64,000 bases of DNA from Dicaeum eximium (Eukaryota; Chordata; Aves; Passeriformes; Dicaeidae), in NCBI GenBank assembly GCA_013396995.1, contig VWZP01010904.1, positions 5,168,072-5,232,071 on the forward strand, given 5' to 3'. The translations under genes and the position numbers were made by a program. Shown piece after piece: positions 1 to 13,700 of this stretch (the stretch's first letter is position 1; each line of letters opens with the position of its first letter). The notes under the pieces were generated by a model, which had not been told where the DNA came from, searched no databases, and saw only the letters and a program-made list of their open reading frames with translations.

Positions 1-2579
1 AAAATCTTTAAGTTTCAAAGATGCATGCTGTACATGTGTCAGGGTGTTACTCTGTCATTGCAAGGACTCTAAATGAGTGCCTAACCACCAGGGCTTCTCT
101 TGCAACAGAAGAAAAAGTCCCATTACAAGTAAGGTTTTTTTACAGTTGAGCTGAATTATACTCAGCCCATATTAGATTTTTAAAAAAATGTATAATGTCA
201 TTGAAACTTGATAAACTCGTAAGTACTAAGGGCCTTTTAGACCTACACATTTACAGAGCAGAGCCACTTTAAACACTAATTATATATTAATTTTAATGTT
301 CCTACCAGATGGTCTATTCCAGTTTTCTTTTGCCTTTTTATATTCCCAGTCCATTTTTTCTTTAGTATTAAAACAGCATTGTCTAATATGGTGTCTGGTG
401 AATGCAGGACGTTCTTTATTCCCAAATAAATATTCAAAAATATTTTGCATACATCTTGTGAACAAGGCTTGTTAAATCATAATGTGATGACTTATAAACA
501 TTCATCATTCCTATACGGAAGTATAATCTAGTCAACTGCATGGTATAGCAAATCATCCTGACACCTTTATATTAATGCACATTTGAATGAGAATAAGAAA
601 GAAATAGCCAAATTTATGTTAAAGACTTCTAAAGGCTTAACAGCATCTTACTAAGTATATATGTCAGCTTAATCTAATCCTCCTACTTCTAATACGTTCT
701 GTGGTCTCAGCACGGTGCCCATAATGCTCTTGCATGTTATGAGGGATTGCCTCTGAGAAGTTCACCATCAGTACTACACTTTGTTCAATAAAACTTCACA
801 TCTGCTCTTAGGATGACAGAAAGCTATCTGTCTCCAATTTGCATTACAAACCTTTAGCTTCTTTTCACATCTGTAACACCGGCTGTAATCATTTCCAATA
901 ACCTGTTACAATATGCCGAGTAGATATATTCCTGGTTCTCATCTTACTGTGCCAGGTAACAACACATTTCTAATATTTATTTGGACAATTTTCAATAAAT
1001 GACAACTTCTTTATACCAACCCCCCCATATTATCTAATCAGAGGCTCATTTGAGAAGGCCTGTGGCAGTACTTGCTCCTTTCACTCCAATGATTTTAAGT
1101 TCTAACCAGAAAAATGTTGCCTTTATTTCTTTTCTGTGCTTTTGCTAGAGAAGACAATACATTTCAACTCAAGATCTTACAAGAGTTATTGAAGACTGTT
1201 TACTAATCTTACAACATGATGGAAGTCCTCCTGAAATCCACTAACCTGGAACAACTATCTCCTTAACCATCTTTCTTGACTTCTGAGCGTCATAATTTCT
1301 ACTTTTTCTATTACAAATACATGTCTTATGTGTTTCCCATTAAAAATATTTGAAGAAAAGTGTCTGTTATTCCCTGCTACATTATCAATATTATTTTTCT
1401 TCAGCAGAAAATGTATCTGCTGGCAGGTGAAGAGCCAAAAGGACAGATCTACTTGTAGGATTAACAATGTCTAACACAAGTCAGAGATCAAACGTGTCAC
1501 TAATGGATCCTCATACAGATGGTCAGCAACCTCTGCTACCTGAGCTGAATTAATAAATGGCAATTGAAAAACTGGTCTCTCAATATAATTCGCTTTCTGG
1601 CAGCCACATCAAGGAAACAAAATTTTTTAAAAGTCTGCATATTAGGTCTGCAGATTTACAAATGAAGATCACTTATCCTCTGTCCCAGTAAAATGGTATT
1701 CTGTGTTTGAAAGGCAGTAGCATAAGTAAATTCTGTTAGCCACTTAGACCTACTCTGCAACAGAAAGTAACCTTTGGAGGTAGTAGAAATCACCACTGAG
1801 ACATCCAAATACTCAAAATATCTTAGGACAAGTGCACAGAGAAAGAAAGGAGCAAGTTTTGGCATGCTCAGAGCTGATACGACACAGCCACTGCTACTCT
1901 GGAAACCAGTATTCTTCCCTCTTAGGATCTGCCCCATTCAGATACAAGCATTTTCGAACAGGCCATGGCTCAAGAGGAAAGCAGGAATAAACCAAAAAAG
2001 CTGGATGGGAAAATGGAAGGAGCTATTGTTATCAGAACTTAACAATCTCTAATACCTTTATCTGGTCTTATAGAAAGGTTAAAATATCTTGGGATTCAAA
2101 AGAAAGATCTGATACTATCTCTGGTATATATTAAAACTGGGAAACACACTAAAGGACACATAGATTTGCAGTAGTCTTGCCTGTCAAAATTAAAGACTGC
2201 CAATAATAACAGAGAAGATAAAACACAGACTTATGTCATCTTGCTTATGGACACTGTTAATGGAATACTGAAATTAATGGGAATAAACTGGACACCTCAC
2301 ACAACACTTTTTAAACTGACAGTTAATATATTTGTGTGAGTACATTTTAAATTATGAGAAGCAGAATTATAGTACTAGTGCAAAAGACAGTCAAGGACAT
2401 CGTTCACTAATATGCTGCATCATTTTGAAAGCTGATGATGCTTCACTGGAGACTGCATGTCTTACAAAGCTCCAAGAACACATATTACCAGTACACTTGA
2501 ATATATCCTGTGTCTTAACAATATAGTAATAATTAAATTAGACTTCTGGTTCTGAACCAGAAAAAGTGTATGTGTGTGG

Positions 2580-2582
<3 letters not shown>

Positions 2583-2614
<32 letters not shown>
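2583..2614. repeat. (TA)n microsatellite
   Basis: Uninterrupted TA dinucleotides following a short TG-rich stretch. Confidence 0.98.
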
Positions 2615-2618
<4 letters not shown>

Positions 2619-3971
2619 TCTATCAGATTGAAATTATCAGCAAGTCATACTTCAGAAACAACCACTTTAATTTGATAAATTATTTTAAATATATATCACA
2701 CTTATTCTTCCATTGCATGAACTTTCTATAAATTTTTCCTAAGAAGAAAAATTTTATTTTTAAATTCTTCGTCAGTGAATTAGTGCTTCTTGTAAATTTA
2801 ATATATTCTATATATTCTACAGATTTGCAAGCATGTATTTCTTACCAGTGGGGATAATGATAAAATTGCTATAATGACAGGAATTATTATGACAGTGCAG
2901 AGATCTGAACACAACAAGAATGAATATATGACAATCACACAAATCTTTCAATGCCTATGCTATTGGTAGTATAAAATGAATGGAACTGAATCAAATTTTT
3001 ATGCTCACAATTAATACATTATATTGAGAAATATATTTTATAAAGCAAATGAAATTTATTTGGAAGTAATTTTCTGTGGTCTGAGAAATACCAGAAACAA
3101 AGCAGGCGAAACAGTAATGTTAATCCCATGCCAGAAATATGTTTTATCAGGTTTCCTTTTAGCTCTTAAACAAGATGTAGTAAAAACAACAACATTCTGT
3201 CAGACTATATGTTCATTCCTTGCTTCCTGGATTAAATATGCTTATTCTATGCCACATTTTTATAGCTTTCAATTCCTGTACTTTAAATCTATTAAACAAT
3301 GTCAAGTTGAATTTTCTTCAAAAACTGCTGCAGGTTAGGAAAAAAAAAATAGGACAGTAGATTATTTGAGGGCTAACATTTATGTCAGCTAATTAATATG
3401 GATCAGTTGTGGTCTGCAAGGATTTTTAAAGTGCATGCATGTTTGAGATAAATATAGACTAAGGATCTGATTTTGTTTCTTCTCAAATTGATAACAAAAT
3501 TCTTACTAATTTCAATACAAGTATGGTCTACCAATTTTGCAGGTCTGACAGATAAAATAAGCTTTTGGGCTCTTGCAAAATGTTAGTTGTCCCAAAAAGA
3601 CCACAGTCCAAAATGCAGTTCTACAACACAAGAAATAAATTGCAGCTGTAATATTACATTTATTGCTCAGTGTTCCCTTTATTTGGTAAGGAAATGAGAT
3701 TCTGAAAAAATAAACACTGGGGGAAAACCCAACAAATTTGTTTGGATAGCAAGTTCTATTTAAATAAGTTAGTTAGAAATCAGCCCTACAACTCAGATTG
3801 TAGCAAGATCATATAATCTAACCTCCTACTCAAAATCAGATTTGAGATTAGAACAAAAGTAATCCAGGACTTTATCCTGTTTGGACTTCAGGAAGTCCAA
3901 GAACAGAGTCTTTCAATATGAGAAACATGCCTGGTAACCAGAAAAAGAGAAAATGTATCTTAGTTGTAGAA

Positions 3972-4586
3972 CTGCAGAATTATTTGGGTTGGAAAAGGCT
4001 TCCAAGGTCATTGAGTCCAACTGTAAATCTAACACTACCAGGTCTACCACTAAACCATGTCCCTAAGCATCAAGTCTACTACACATCTTTCAAATACCTC
4101 CAGGGATGGTGACTCCATCTCTTCCCTAGGCAGCCTTCTCCAATGCTTCATAACTCTTCTGGTGAAGAAATTACTCCTAATATTCAAACTCAGCCTCCCT
4201 TGGTGCAACCAGAGGCTCTTTCCTCTTGTTCTGTCACTTGTTACTTGGGAGAAGAGTTTGGTCTCCCCCTGGCTACAACCTCCTTTCAGGCAGCTGCAGA
4301 GACCAGTAGGTCTCTGAGCCTCTTTTTCTCCTGGCTAAAACCCCCCAGTTCCCTCAGCCTGTCCTCATATGACTTACTCTCTAGGCCCTTCACCAGCTCT
4401 GTTGTCCTTCTCTAGATATGCTCCAGCACTTCAATGTCTCATTTGCAGAGAGGGTCCCAAAACTGAACACAGGACTCGAGGTGTGGTCTCACTAGTGCTG
4501 AGTACAGGGGAACAATCACTGTCCTAGCCCTGTTGGCCACACTATTGCTGATACAGGCCAGGATGCCATTGGCCTTCTTGGCCACT
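3972..4586 (-). mobile_element. CR1 LINE 3' fragment
   Basis: Reading the plus strand gives the reverse complement of a CR1 3' end: GGGTTGGAAAAGGCTTCCAAGG near the left edge, then the long pyrimidine-rich body with TCCAGGGATGGTGACTCCA, and TTCTTGGCCACT at the right edge. It is 5'-truncated and diverged. It lies in the DPH6 intron about 110 bases past the donor of the 4700-5105 exon, in the sense orientation of the gene. Confidence 0.88.
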
Positions 4587-4699
4587 TATCCTTGAAACAT
4601 TCCTCTAAAATGTCTTCTTTTCCAATGAAATCTGGTGTAGAAGTAAACAAGTACCTTATGCTTAATATTACACCTGGTTTCTGTCACGGTAAATCTTAC

Positions 4700-5105
4700 C
4701 TTTTTGTAGTGTTTCAGCATCAAAGACCTGCTCCTTGAAGAAAGCTCTGAAGGACAAAGGACTGGCACTGCAGTCTTCTGAAAGTTTGTCGACAACTTGT
4801 TTAAACATAGCAACTAATTCATGAAGAGGTCCATCTAAATCAAGGTGAGAAGTGGATGATGAAATCAAGCCCAGGCGTACCGAGATTGATGCACAAGATG
4901 CAGAACTAGACTCCACAGATTCACACTCAATTTGGAAGCCCTCTGACAACATCTTCATTGCAAAATGTTTTCTTTGGAGTGGATCATCAACTACTGCAAC
5001 AACATGCCATTCAATGGCAGCATCTCTGGGTAGGTGAGATATTACAACCACAGCAAGCAACCCACATACTGCAGCTTCATCATGATACATCTCTGAATCT
5101 TCAGC
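4700..5105 (-). CDS. DPH6: DPH6 coding exon, C-terminal RidA-like region
   Basis: Exon following 26455-26697 in the same gene. A TTTATCTTTTAG acceptor precedes 406 nt that open in phase 0 (AEDSEMYHDEAAVCGLLAVV) and end in phase 1 at AAAAAG|GTAAG, a good donor. The segment VVVISHLPRDAAIEWHVVAV matches the conserved Dph6 ending (yeast VKISELPRGAVAEF) that closes the RidA-like domain. It is followed by about 85 residues of lower-complexity C-terminal sequence containing a serine-rich stretch (SVESSSASCASIS). Reading through the donor adds only ten residues before a stop. A short final exon of a few tens of residues should follow on the left, but none was recognised between 1 and 4699, so it may lie outside the window. 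The base composition is ordinary, unlike the preceding CpG-dense exon. The reading frame is fully open and both splice sites are clear. Confidence 0.85.
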
Positions 5106-7742
5106 CTAAAAGATAAACAAAATATTGTCCATATTACAGAGTTGTAGAAATCAATGTTGCTCATATTCAGTTAAAATATTAAAAAGTATACGTAGTACAG
5201 TTATTTCATGGAAACTATTTTTTCCCTCAACTTTCCTTATTGAAAAGTCATCTTGAGCAATTATGAATTTATCTGACAGTATCTCCTTATTTTTGCAATC
5301 TCGAACCACTACTATGCCTGTACCATTAAAAAAAAAAAAAGGCTGATCATAATTTATTTTGTACTCATTCTGCAGTCAAGAGTCTTTAAGTCTTTTTGCA
5401 TACGGTGACTTTTTTTGTACCAAAAGTTTTTGAAAAATAAAAAAATGTTAGGAACTACCAAAACTACAGAAATTAGTCAGCAAATTAAATAAATTTTATT
5501 TTAAAAGTTGGAGTACTAAAGATTCGGTTCAGATACAGCAAAAATACAGTTCAGATAGTTCTAAACAACAGAATTATCCTGACCAAACCCTCTTAGAAGA
5601 CAGAATGTGGTTTTTTAATAGCAGAGCTCATTGAGAACATATTTAAATTGTTTTCACATCAACTAGCATGTCTAGTTAGCTAACTTGGTCAGCTACATCT
5701 GAGTAACTGAGTTCCTTTTCTCCTGATCGTTTTAAATAGCTTTCAAATACCTGAGCAGTTGAAATGTTTTTTTTGACCAGTGGATTACATTTTTCCTTAT
5801 TTTTTCCTCAATTTTTCTGAAGAGACAGTATATTAGGAATTTTTAATATTAGTGACTTATACCACCTTCTGTACACAGCTATTAACTTTTTTTATATACC
5901 AGTTTGCTTACATTCCAGTATATACTGTTAATATTGTCCATTGCCTGACCTCTGAAAGGAAAAATAATAACAAGGCAAACTTGTCATTTTGCCTCAAGTC
6001 GATAAGGCCATATAACCCGCAGTACCTTCAATCCACAAGCTCAATTTTCAACCACTTTCTCTCAACTTTGAGAGGAAGAAATAATGACACGTTCCAAGCA
6101 CTTTATTTCAAAATTCACTCACAAAGTTATTGACAAGAATTTTGCACGGAATATCTTTGATTCTTGACCCTTGTGAGCTGTTTACATGAAAAATGCACTT
6201 ACTTCTATATTAACGATAGTGGAGAGCAATTCTATCCCAAACATGTAGCAATTGCTTTAGCATTTCTGGTTTTGATATGGTAACAGAAATAGGGACAATT
6301 TCTCTCAAATTGCAATCACTTCAGTCATAATAAAATCGCACGGAGTACTGTTTGCTTTCAGTACTTTCATTAAGCTGGCCAGGGCTGTTATTAAGGTAGC
6401 TACACATAAATGTTATATTAGCACTTAACAGGAGCACAATATTCTCCTCTAGGAGATGAATTCTAACCTTGTCAATATAATTCTGCTCTGAATGCTGTAA
6501 AACAGTTTGAAAAGATGAAATACTGGAGCTTTGCACTGAGAAAAAAAAAAGAAGTCATGCTCATTCAGGCTTAAAGGCCATTTTGCTGGCCCAAGGTGCT
6601 GAGGTAGTGGTTAGGAAAAAACAGTCTAAAGAAGCTCTCTCAGGTCACATCAAGCACTAAGACAAACTTTTCTACTTCCCTGTACTTGTCTTAGGTTGTT
6701 AAATCAATTACTCGCTATTTCTGCTTGCCTTCAGCTGCCATTTAGAATATGAAGAACTGCATGAAAATTAAGGCCAGGAGAAAGTACATTTCCAAATTTA
6801 ACAAATGAGAATCATTCTGTGTGAAAGACTACTCATGGTGCACCTGTATGGTACCATAACACTCATAACCTTTAACACGAGAGTTTGCACAAAGCACAAA
6901 TGATAGTTACTGGCGACTAATAATCTTTCACCAGTGGCTACAGAATCTTACAGAAATACTTCTAACAGTGACCTCTTCTAACTTATTTTCAAGAAATCAC
7001 TGACATTTGTGTTATACTTGGATGCTGCATTTATGATTTACCTTTCAGAAATTTAAAATTTTCTTAAAGAACTGAATATCTTTGTGATAGCCTGTCTAGT
7101 AAATGAGGATGGACACATAAGGTCTGCTAAGAAATTATATGATGCTAAAACAGTATAAGTAAGTATTAAGAGTGAAAACAAAGAAGAATTATTTTATTGG
7201 CTAAATTATTTTTACAATTGATTCTACACTCCCATCAATGAGATTCATCACTTCTGGCAGATAGCTGTGGTACTATGAATAAAAACTTGTTTTTAGAGTT
7301 CTAGCCCAAGGATACGGTTAGACTACTCTATAAAGGAGCACAGGTTTTGGTCTAGTCTTTCTTCTACAGCTTCAGAGTCCTGATCAGAAAAAAAATGAGG
7401 TAGAAGAGCATATAATTTTTGAAAAGCAACTATCAAATAATTCTTGGGAAGCTCTAGAATTCTTGTTGAAAGACAAGAAATCTATTGGGGCAAACACCGT
7501 CGAAAGCAGTGATTCCTTTAAAGTATGCATTACCTGAATTTTACAAATCTTTATAAATTTCATTAATTTGCAGGTATAGTTGTCATCTAAAGATATCTGC
7601 CCTTTAACCTTTTTTCTAGCTATCACTTTCCAACTGATTTTCATTTTATCGGAAAAGTGTGTTGAAGTTTCTAATTTCCACTTGTTAGCCTTACCATTGG
7701 ATTTAATTCTTTCAAGGAACAAATACTATTAGGTATTAAGGG

Positions 7743-7770
7743 CTTCTCTTAAGCTCTGCATTAAGAGAAG
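7743..7770. repeat. Perfect inverted repeat
   Basis: CTTCTCTTAA and TTAAGAGAAG, ten-base arms with an eight-base loop. No terminator or RNA gene context. Confidence 0.9.
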
Positions 7771-10700
7771 TTTGAATGTCATGGGGGAAAATAAGGAGAT
7801 CTAAAGGTTCAATGGCTGACTGCTGAGATTATATGGAGAAAGATGCTAATTTTGTGCTATACTTTTACATGATCTGATTTAAAGAGGGCTGGAGAAGGAC
7901 ATCAGGTAACAGCTGTTCTGCATGCAGGAGACACTCTCTGAAAATAAATGGTTCTAAAACAATGACTTTTTTCAGGAACGGATGTAAACTGCATCATCTC
8001 AGAGACCACACTATGACAGAATTCCATTTCTGCCATGCTAGGAAATGGTAGATCCTAAAACTTTGGACAAAGATTTGATAAGACAAGTGATTTAGCTCTA
8101 ACTGAATCTCACATTAGGCTGTCCTCAAAACATGTTTCATAATGTCTTCCCTTTGCCAACAGGATCATCTGCTATTTAATTTATCAACGATGTAAAAGAT
8201 TGAGATCCAGAAAATTTGAAAAAAGAAGCCAAAAGGCAGATTTTTCTAAATACATGCATTGTATCTATATAATTCCATATATGCATAGTATCATATGCAT
8301 GCCATATCCAGAGAAGGACAACAAACATTTTTTTTAACACATTACTTTACAAAAAACCCATAACTCAACAAAGGACTTTTCCCGCCTTGAAGAAAACACT
8401 GGTATTCTTCTGGTGATACGATGCATGTTTCAATAACTCACAGGAGAAACCAAAGGTACAGAGCACATTTAAGGATGACTGAGAAAGTGACTCTTCTTTA
8501 CTTCTATTGCAAACACTGAGAAAAGTGCCATGCTAAGCTAAGTGACATCTTGGAAAGTCTTCATGGACTGGTTAATAAAGAATCACAGAAGCTGACAGCA
8601 GTTAAGAAAACAAGTAAAGAAAGAAAACAAAGTGGGTAACTTTATGCTACTGTAAAAATTCACAATTCACAACATCTTGAGTAAAATAAACAACTCCGTA
8701 TCTCTGAACTGAGAAAGGGCATACTAGATCCAAAATATATTCACAGGAGGACAAGTATGATCAAAAGCTCTGGAGGGTCTGATTGGAAATGTTCTGCAGC
8801 CTTCTTAATGAGAAGACAGAGGCTTATGAAGTCACACATGACATAAAAAGAGTGGATAGGGATAAGAATTGATTTTGCATACTTGTCTTTGTGTACTAAG
8901 AGCTATGGACCATCACATGACATTAGTAAGAGCATGGTTTCAAAATGAACAATGGTGGAAAAAACCTACAAATCCTTGATGGAGAATGCCCTGGTTGCAA
9001 GAACTTTACAGGGATTCAAGGTGAGCCTGAATGAGTTCTTAGAACACAGATTCAGTCGGCATTATAAAAGAGACATAATAAAATTCCTAGATTATTTTCA
9101 ATTTATATAAGCTAGTAATTTATATAAAGATTATGATTTATATAACAACATTGATTTGATCAATTTAAATATGAATTAAAATAGTTTGAGGTTAGGAGAA
9201 TATTAGAGTAGATTTATGCTTTTACTGGTTTTATTATTCACTTCTGCTTAGGGCTACTGTTTGGAGTCAAAATACCAAGCAAGGTCTACACCATTATGTT
9301 ACATTTTTAAATAAGCATTTGTGCTGATACTAGTGGTGTGTTTGGTAAAGAAGTGGGATTTCTTGTATGGACACAACAGGTTTTTCACAATTGGTCCCTT
9401 CCAACATTTCCATGACTCTAAAGGAATTTTATGTTCATCTGTGATATTCCAGACTGATTTTATAAATGAATTGTGAACACCGAGTCAAGCAGACGAATGC
9501 AGGTTACAGCTCTGAAAGCCTAAGCTTCTTCAGCAGAGGTACTGGCACCAGAATACTGGGCTGGAAGAAGTGGGAGTTCAATGTGGTTACTCCTTCTGAG
9601 GGAAAAAAAGGCTCCTCTTCTCCTTTTTCCAAAAGGAGAATCACATACAGAACTGTCCTGCTACTTTTCAGGGGACATATATATCTTCATTTCTGCCTTA
9701 ACTGGCAGAGACAGCATGGACAACTAAAACACAGAAGTCCCAGACAGTGCCAAGCAGGAGGTTTGTCTGCTTTAGGCACCTGCCACAGGAACAGGGGTTT
9801 GGAGCTCCCAGACAGACTGCTCTGTGTTAACCCCTCTAAAGCTGTTCTGTGATGGATGCTCAATCCAAATCTGCAAAAGTGTTTGGTTAGAAATAGAAAG
9901 GGTCAAAAGGCTTGACTGAATACTTGTGAAGGCCACAGTACTACAGTTATTAAGCAACATACAATTCAGTAAAGTATCTAATAATTAGAAACAAGAATGG
10001 GAACTTCCTGTACTTTGTGCCTAAACTGAAGTGAAAAGAATCACTCCTTAGCCAACACATTTATCGATGTGTTCACTTCAGAAATAGCTCTTTCATATCC
10101 CAAGAAGCAAGGTAAACAACAGAGGTTGTCAGTGGGTTTCTAAACTTGTAATTAACCCTATGTAAAAGCAAAAATGTTATCTCAACTGCTGCATGCATAA
10201 TACTCTCCTGAACATTGCACTGATACAAGAAATTACCACATTGGTTCACAGTATTACCAAATCCTTGCATTTTCTGTGCCTCAGCTCTTAGTAAAGATTC
10301 ACCCAATTTTCATTGTGCATATTCAGAGAGCCACAAAATACTCTCACACAAATGAATGCCTGATGCATTCACAATACTGCTACAAACCAAACCAGAATCC
10401 AACAGAATGAGCAGAGGTAAATGAAAAACACTGGGCTGTAAGGGTTGTAAACTTACACAGAGTTTTGGTTTAAAGGTGCTAATCTTATAAATAGAATTCA
10501 TTTTTTTGCAATACAAAAATAATCCAAGGCAGAACTATTAAAATTACAATGAAAACAAAGGAATAATGAGTTAAAGACCAACCTATTTTCAGTTCATTTT
10601 TTAAGCATTTAACTATTTTGCTTAATTGAACTGAAAAAGGTACACATTTTGGCCTTTAACATTTATTATATAAATTTGTTTGACTATCCTCCCTTTGTTC

Positions 10701-13700
10701 TAAATAAGAAATATTATCTTTGTTGTGTTAGTAAGGACTATGGACTATCTATCTCTCAGCTGAATATGGAATCAGGCTGTAAGAGGCAGAGATGAATGCA
10801 TAATTGGTATCTCTACAAAGAACTGACTTGGAGAACAAAAAGAAACATACTGTGATGTTACTTTTAGAAGCTGAGTTTATGAAAACCTTATATGGTATGC
10901 ATTATTACACCATTACAGTGGCAAGATTAACATGCTTTTAAATAATACATTTAAAATTTCTTTTACATTGCCTGCATTAAACAGAGTGCATCAAACTCTT
11001 GAGATCCAGTTTAAGCTTTGCTAGAGTCTCTTACAACAATAGGTTTATGACTTAAAAAAGTAAAGATTCCACTAGGAAAACTGCATAAGAACAAAAATGT
11101 CAGTTCCTAAAGAAAGTAGGATAGAAGCAATTCTTTTCAACATCCTAGTTTGTCTAATAAATAGGCCACATGCATTCCTGGTATAACACATCTGAATTCA
11201 AATAATGAATACCAGTGTTTTATAACAATAAAATAGCTAAGAATGTTCCTTTTGGAAAGCTTACAAAAATAAGAAAGACAGACATTTAGTATTTCTTTCT
11301 GAAATAAAACAAATTATTTGGTGCATGTCAAAAAGACATTAACAGAAAACTGGCAGACTAAAACCGAACTCTCATAAACAGAATATTTGTCATAGAATAA
11401 ATACTGTAAATATAAAAAGAAACAAGTTCTTCAGAAATTTTAGTCCTCTCTATTCACTGCTCAATATGTTGGACAAAGCTGGAGGTAGTTCAGTAACCAC
11501 TGTGTCATGTAGCAATTATTTTGTACAATGTCAACTGGGAAACTGAGCCTGTACTTACTTTGGTGTTAACTTAACCATGGAAAATCTAGAGCAAACCAAG
11601 TGGTTCTTTATTTTTTTGTAGCAGCATTTGATAGCACATTTTTCAGAGTAATTTCTTTTTTGTGCAGTCTTTAGCTATCTTTAGAAAACAGAAACATGAA
11701 AAAGGGAAAGCAGATACAGGGGAACAAATATGAGTACAGAAATTTAAAGGTAGTACTATTTCTCAGGGTGCTTTCAAACGACTTTTGTAATTTAAATGAA
11801 TTTCTAATTAATGTATTCTTTTGATATAATTATTATAATAATGCCTGAACATATTAGAAAAAAATACAAATTAAATATTCACTTTAATAATACGGAAAAG
11901 AAAATCTGCACGTAGCTACAGCAATGATGCAAAATTAGTAATTAATATACAAAATGGTTGGCAATTAACATGCCAAGCATAACAGCTTCTCTCAGAGATG
12001 TATTTTGCAGGATGAAATGACCATATCCCAAATTATTTTAGTGAGAGTATAGGAAATTTGAAATTCATACAATATATTGATGGTTATTATTAGGATTAGA
12101 CAAGATGATGGGCTAAAATTTTATGGGAGTCAAACAAGTATGTCAGAAGAAACTACCAGAAAAATTAAGTAAAAACACCCTTAAGACCCAAATCCCACAA
12201 TAAATATACAGTAAATTTGATTTATAAGTTGAGACAGCTTTCTGATGCATAAAGGATATGTTGAAATCCTTGCAGAATCAAAAATTTCATGATGAATGGT
12301 CTCTGAATTGTGCCACTGGAAGAACAGGTAAGCATTACATAAAAAAGCAAAGCAAATATAGAACTCATGAAAATAGAGTTCATAGGAAACCAGTTCAATA
12401 CCTTTACATGATCTATAGCTTATATTGCTCAAACAGAATAATTTAACAACTTGCTATTCTATCTTTTACCATGATTGTCAACAGAGGCCAACAAGTGGTA
12501 TAAATTTTCATCATTTCTGTGTGATAGAAAAAAGGGTTCTGTTGAAATTTAAGACATAACCTTACAAGCTCTCTTTTGATTATATTTAGTAGAGAAGGAT
12601 ATCATCTGCTCGTTAATTTTGTTTCTCTTTTCTATTCTTGGATCACTGTGTTTTCATCCTTTTATTATTTCAAAAACTGAGAAGCTCTGACAGGATCAAA
12701 ACAAGAGCAATCAGTATCACATTTCTATGAAGACATAATCAGCTTTGAACAAGTCTCTAGAACAAATAAACAATTGAAAGCCTGAAGAATGTACACAGAG
12801 TCTGCAATAACTAGGCTAACACCTCTGTTTTCTGGACTTATTAACCTGGAACTTTTCTTACAAAGGAAGCTCAAATAATTTCTTGTTAGAATAAATTGAA
12901 AGAAAACCAGAAAATGTGAACTGTCCTGCTGAAAGACAGACACAGGCTTCTGCACGCACAGCAATAGAGAAGCATCTCCTACTGGAAGACTGAGACTTCC
13001 ATTTTTGCCTCATTCCTCAGGTAAGTATCACAATCTTGTTCTAACCCATTATCTAAAAGCACAATCTCATCAGCCCCACAGACATCAAGTTTTCAACTAC
13101 TCAGTGAATTTTCTACATTTCAATCTCTCTTCAAAATACATTTCATAATTGTATGTGACAATCATGCCACAACCACAGTAAACGAAAGATTTTAAAATGT
13201 ATCATCAGTTATGGTAAGCATGTGATAATATCAAATGGAAAATATACAATACCATTTCCCCCACATTTTTAGATGGTTATTGATATTAGTTATAGCACTG
13301 ATTATTCAGACAAAAGCATGTTCAAAGTACTGCAGTGGATGTGTCTGGACTGAGAAACTGAGAACCACAGGGCTGCCAGCAGGGCTGCCAAAGGGGCAAA
13401 ATACCTGAAATGCAGAATTAGTCAATTATTAATTTAAAAAATAGACATTACTCTGATTTTCCCTCTTAATTACTCCCACTGATGTGTCATGAGACAGATA
13501 GAGTCTTAACTTCTGTTTATTATAGCTGGTTTAAGGAGTGGGGGTTTAGTTTTTTAATTTGTATTTTATTTTAGAGAATGGTTTATGGTTTCAGCAGAAC
13601 TCTGATACAAGTGCTCTGATACAATATGAATACCTGTATCCTTTTTCTCTAATTCAAAGGGGTCAATAAATGTTTTTCACTTTTGTAAAGTCCATACAAG

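Larger units (their letters stand above)
1..4699 (-). other. DPH6: DPH6 downstream intron, partial
   Basis: Sequence 3' of the 4700-5105 exon. The donor is at 4699-4698. The stretch holds a CR1 copy (3972-4586), a (TA)n microsatellite (2583-2614) and otherwise AT-rich unique sequence. I looked on the minus strand for the short C-terminal exon expected to end the protein and did not find a convincing one. The open frames at 1656-1937 (minus) and 1774-2052 (plus) overlap each other and show no family features. Confidence 0.6.

Noticed and set aside
280..465. Minus-strand frame as possible final DPH6 exon
   Set aside because: No acceptor in the required phase and no similarity to the Dph6 C-terminus.
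9466..9852. 128-codon plus-strand frame
   Set aside because: Product has no family features; flanked by ordinary intron sequence.
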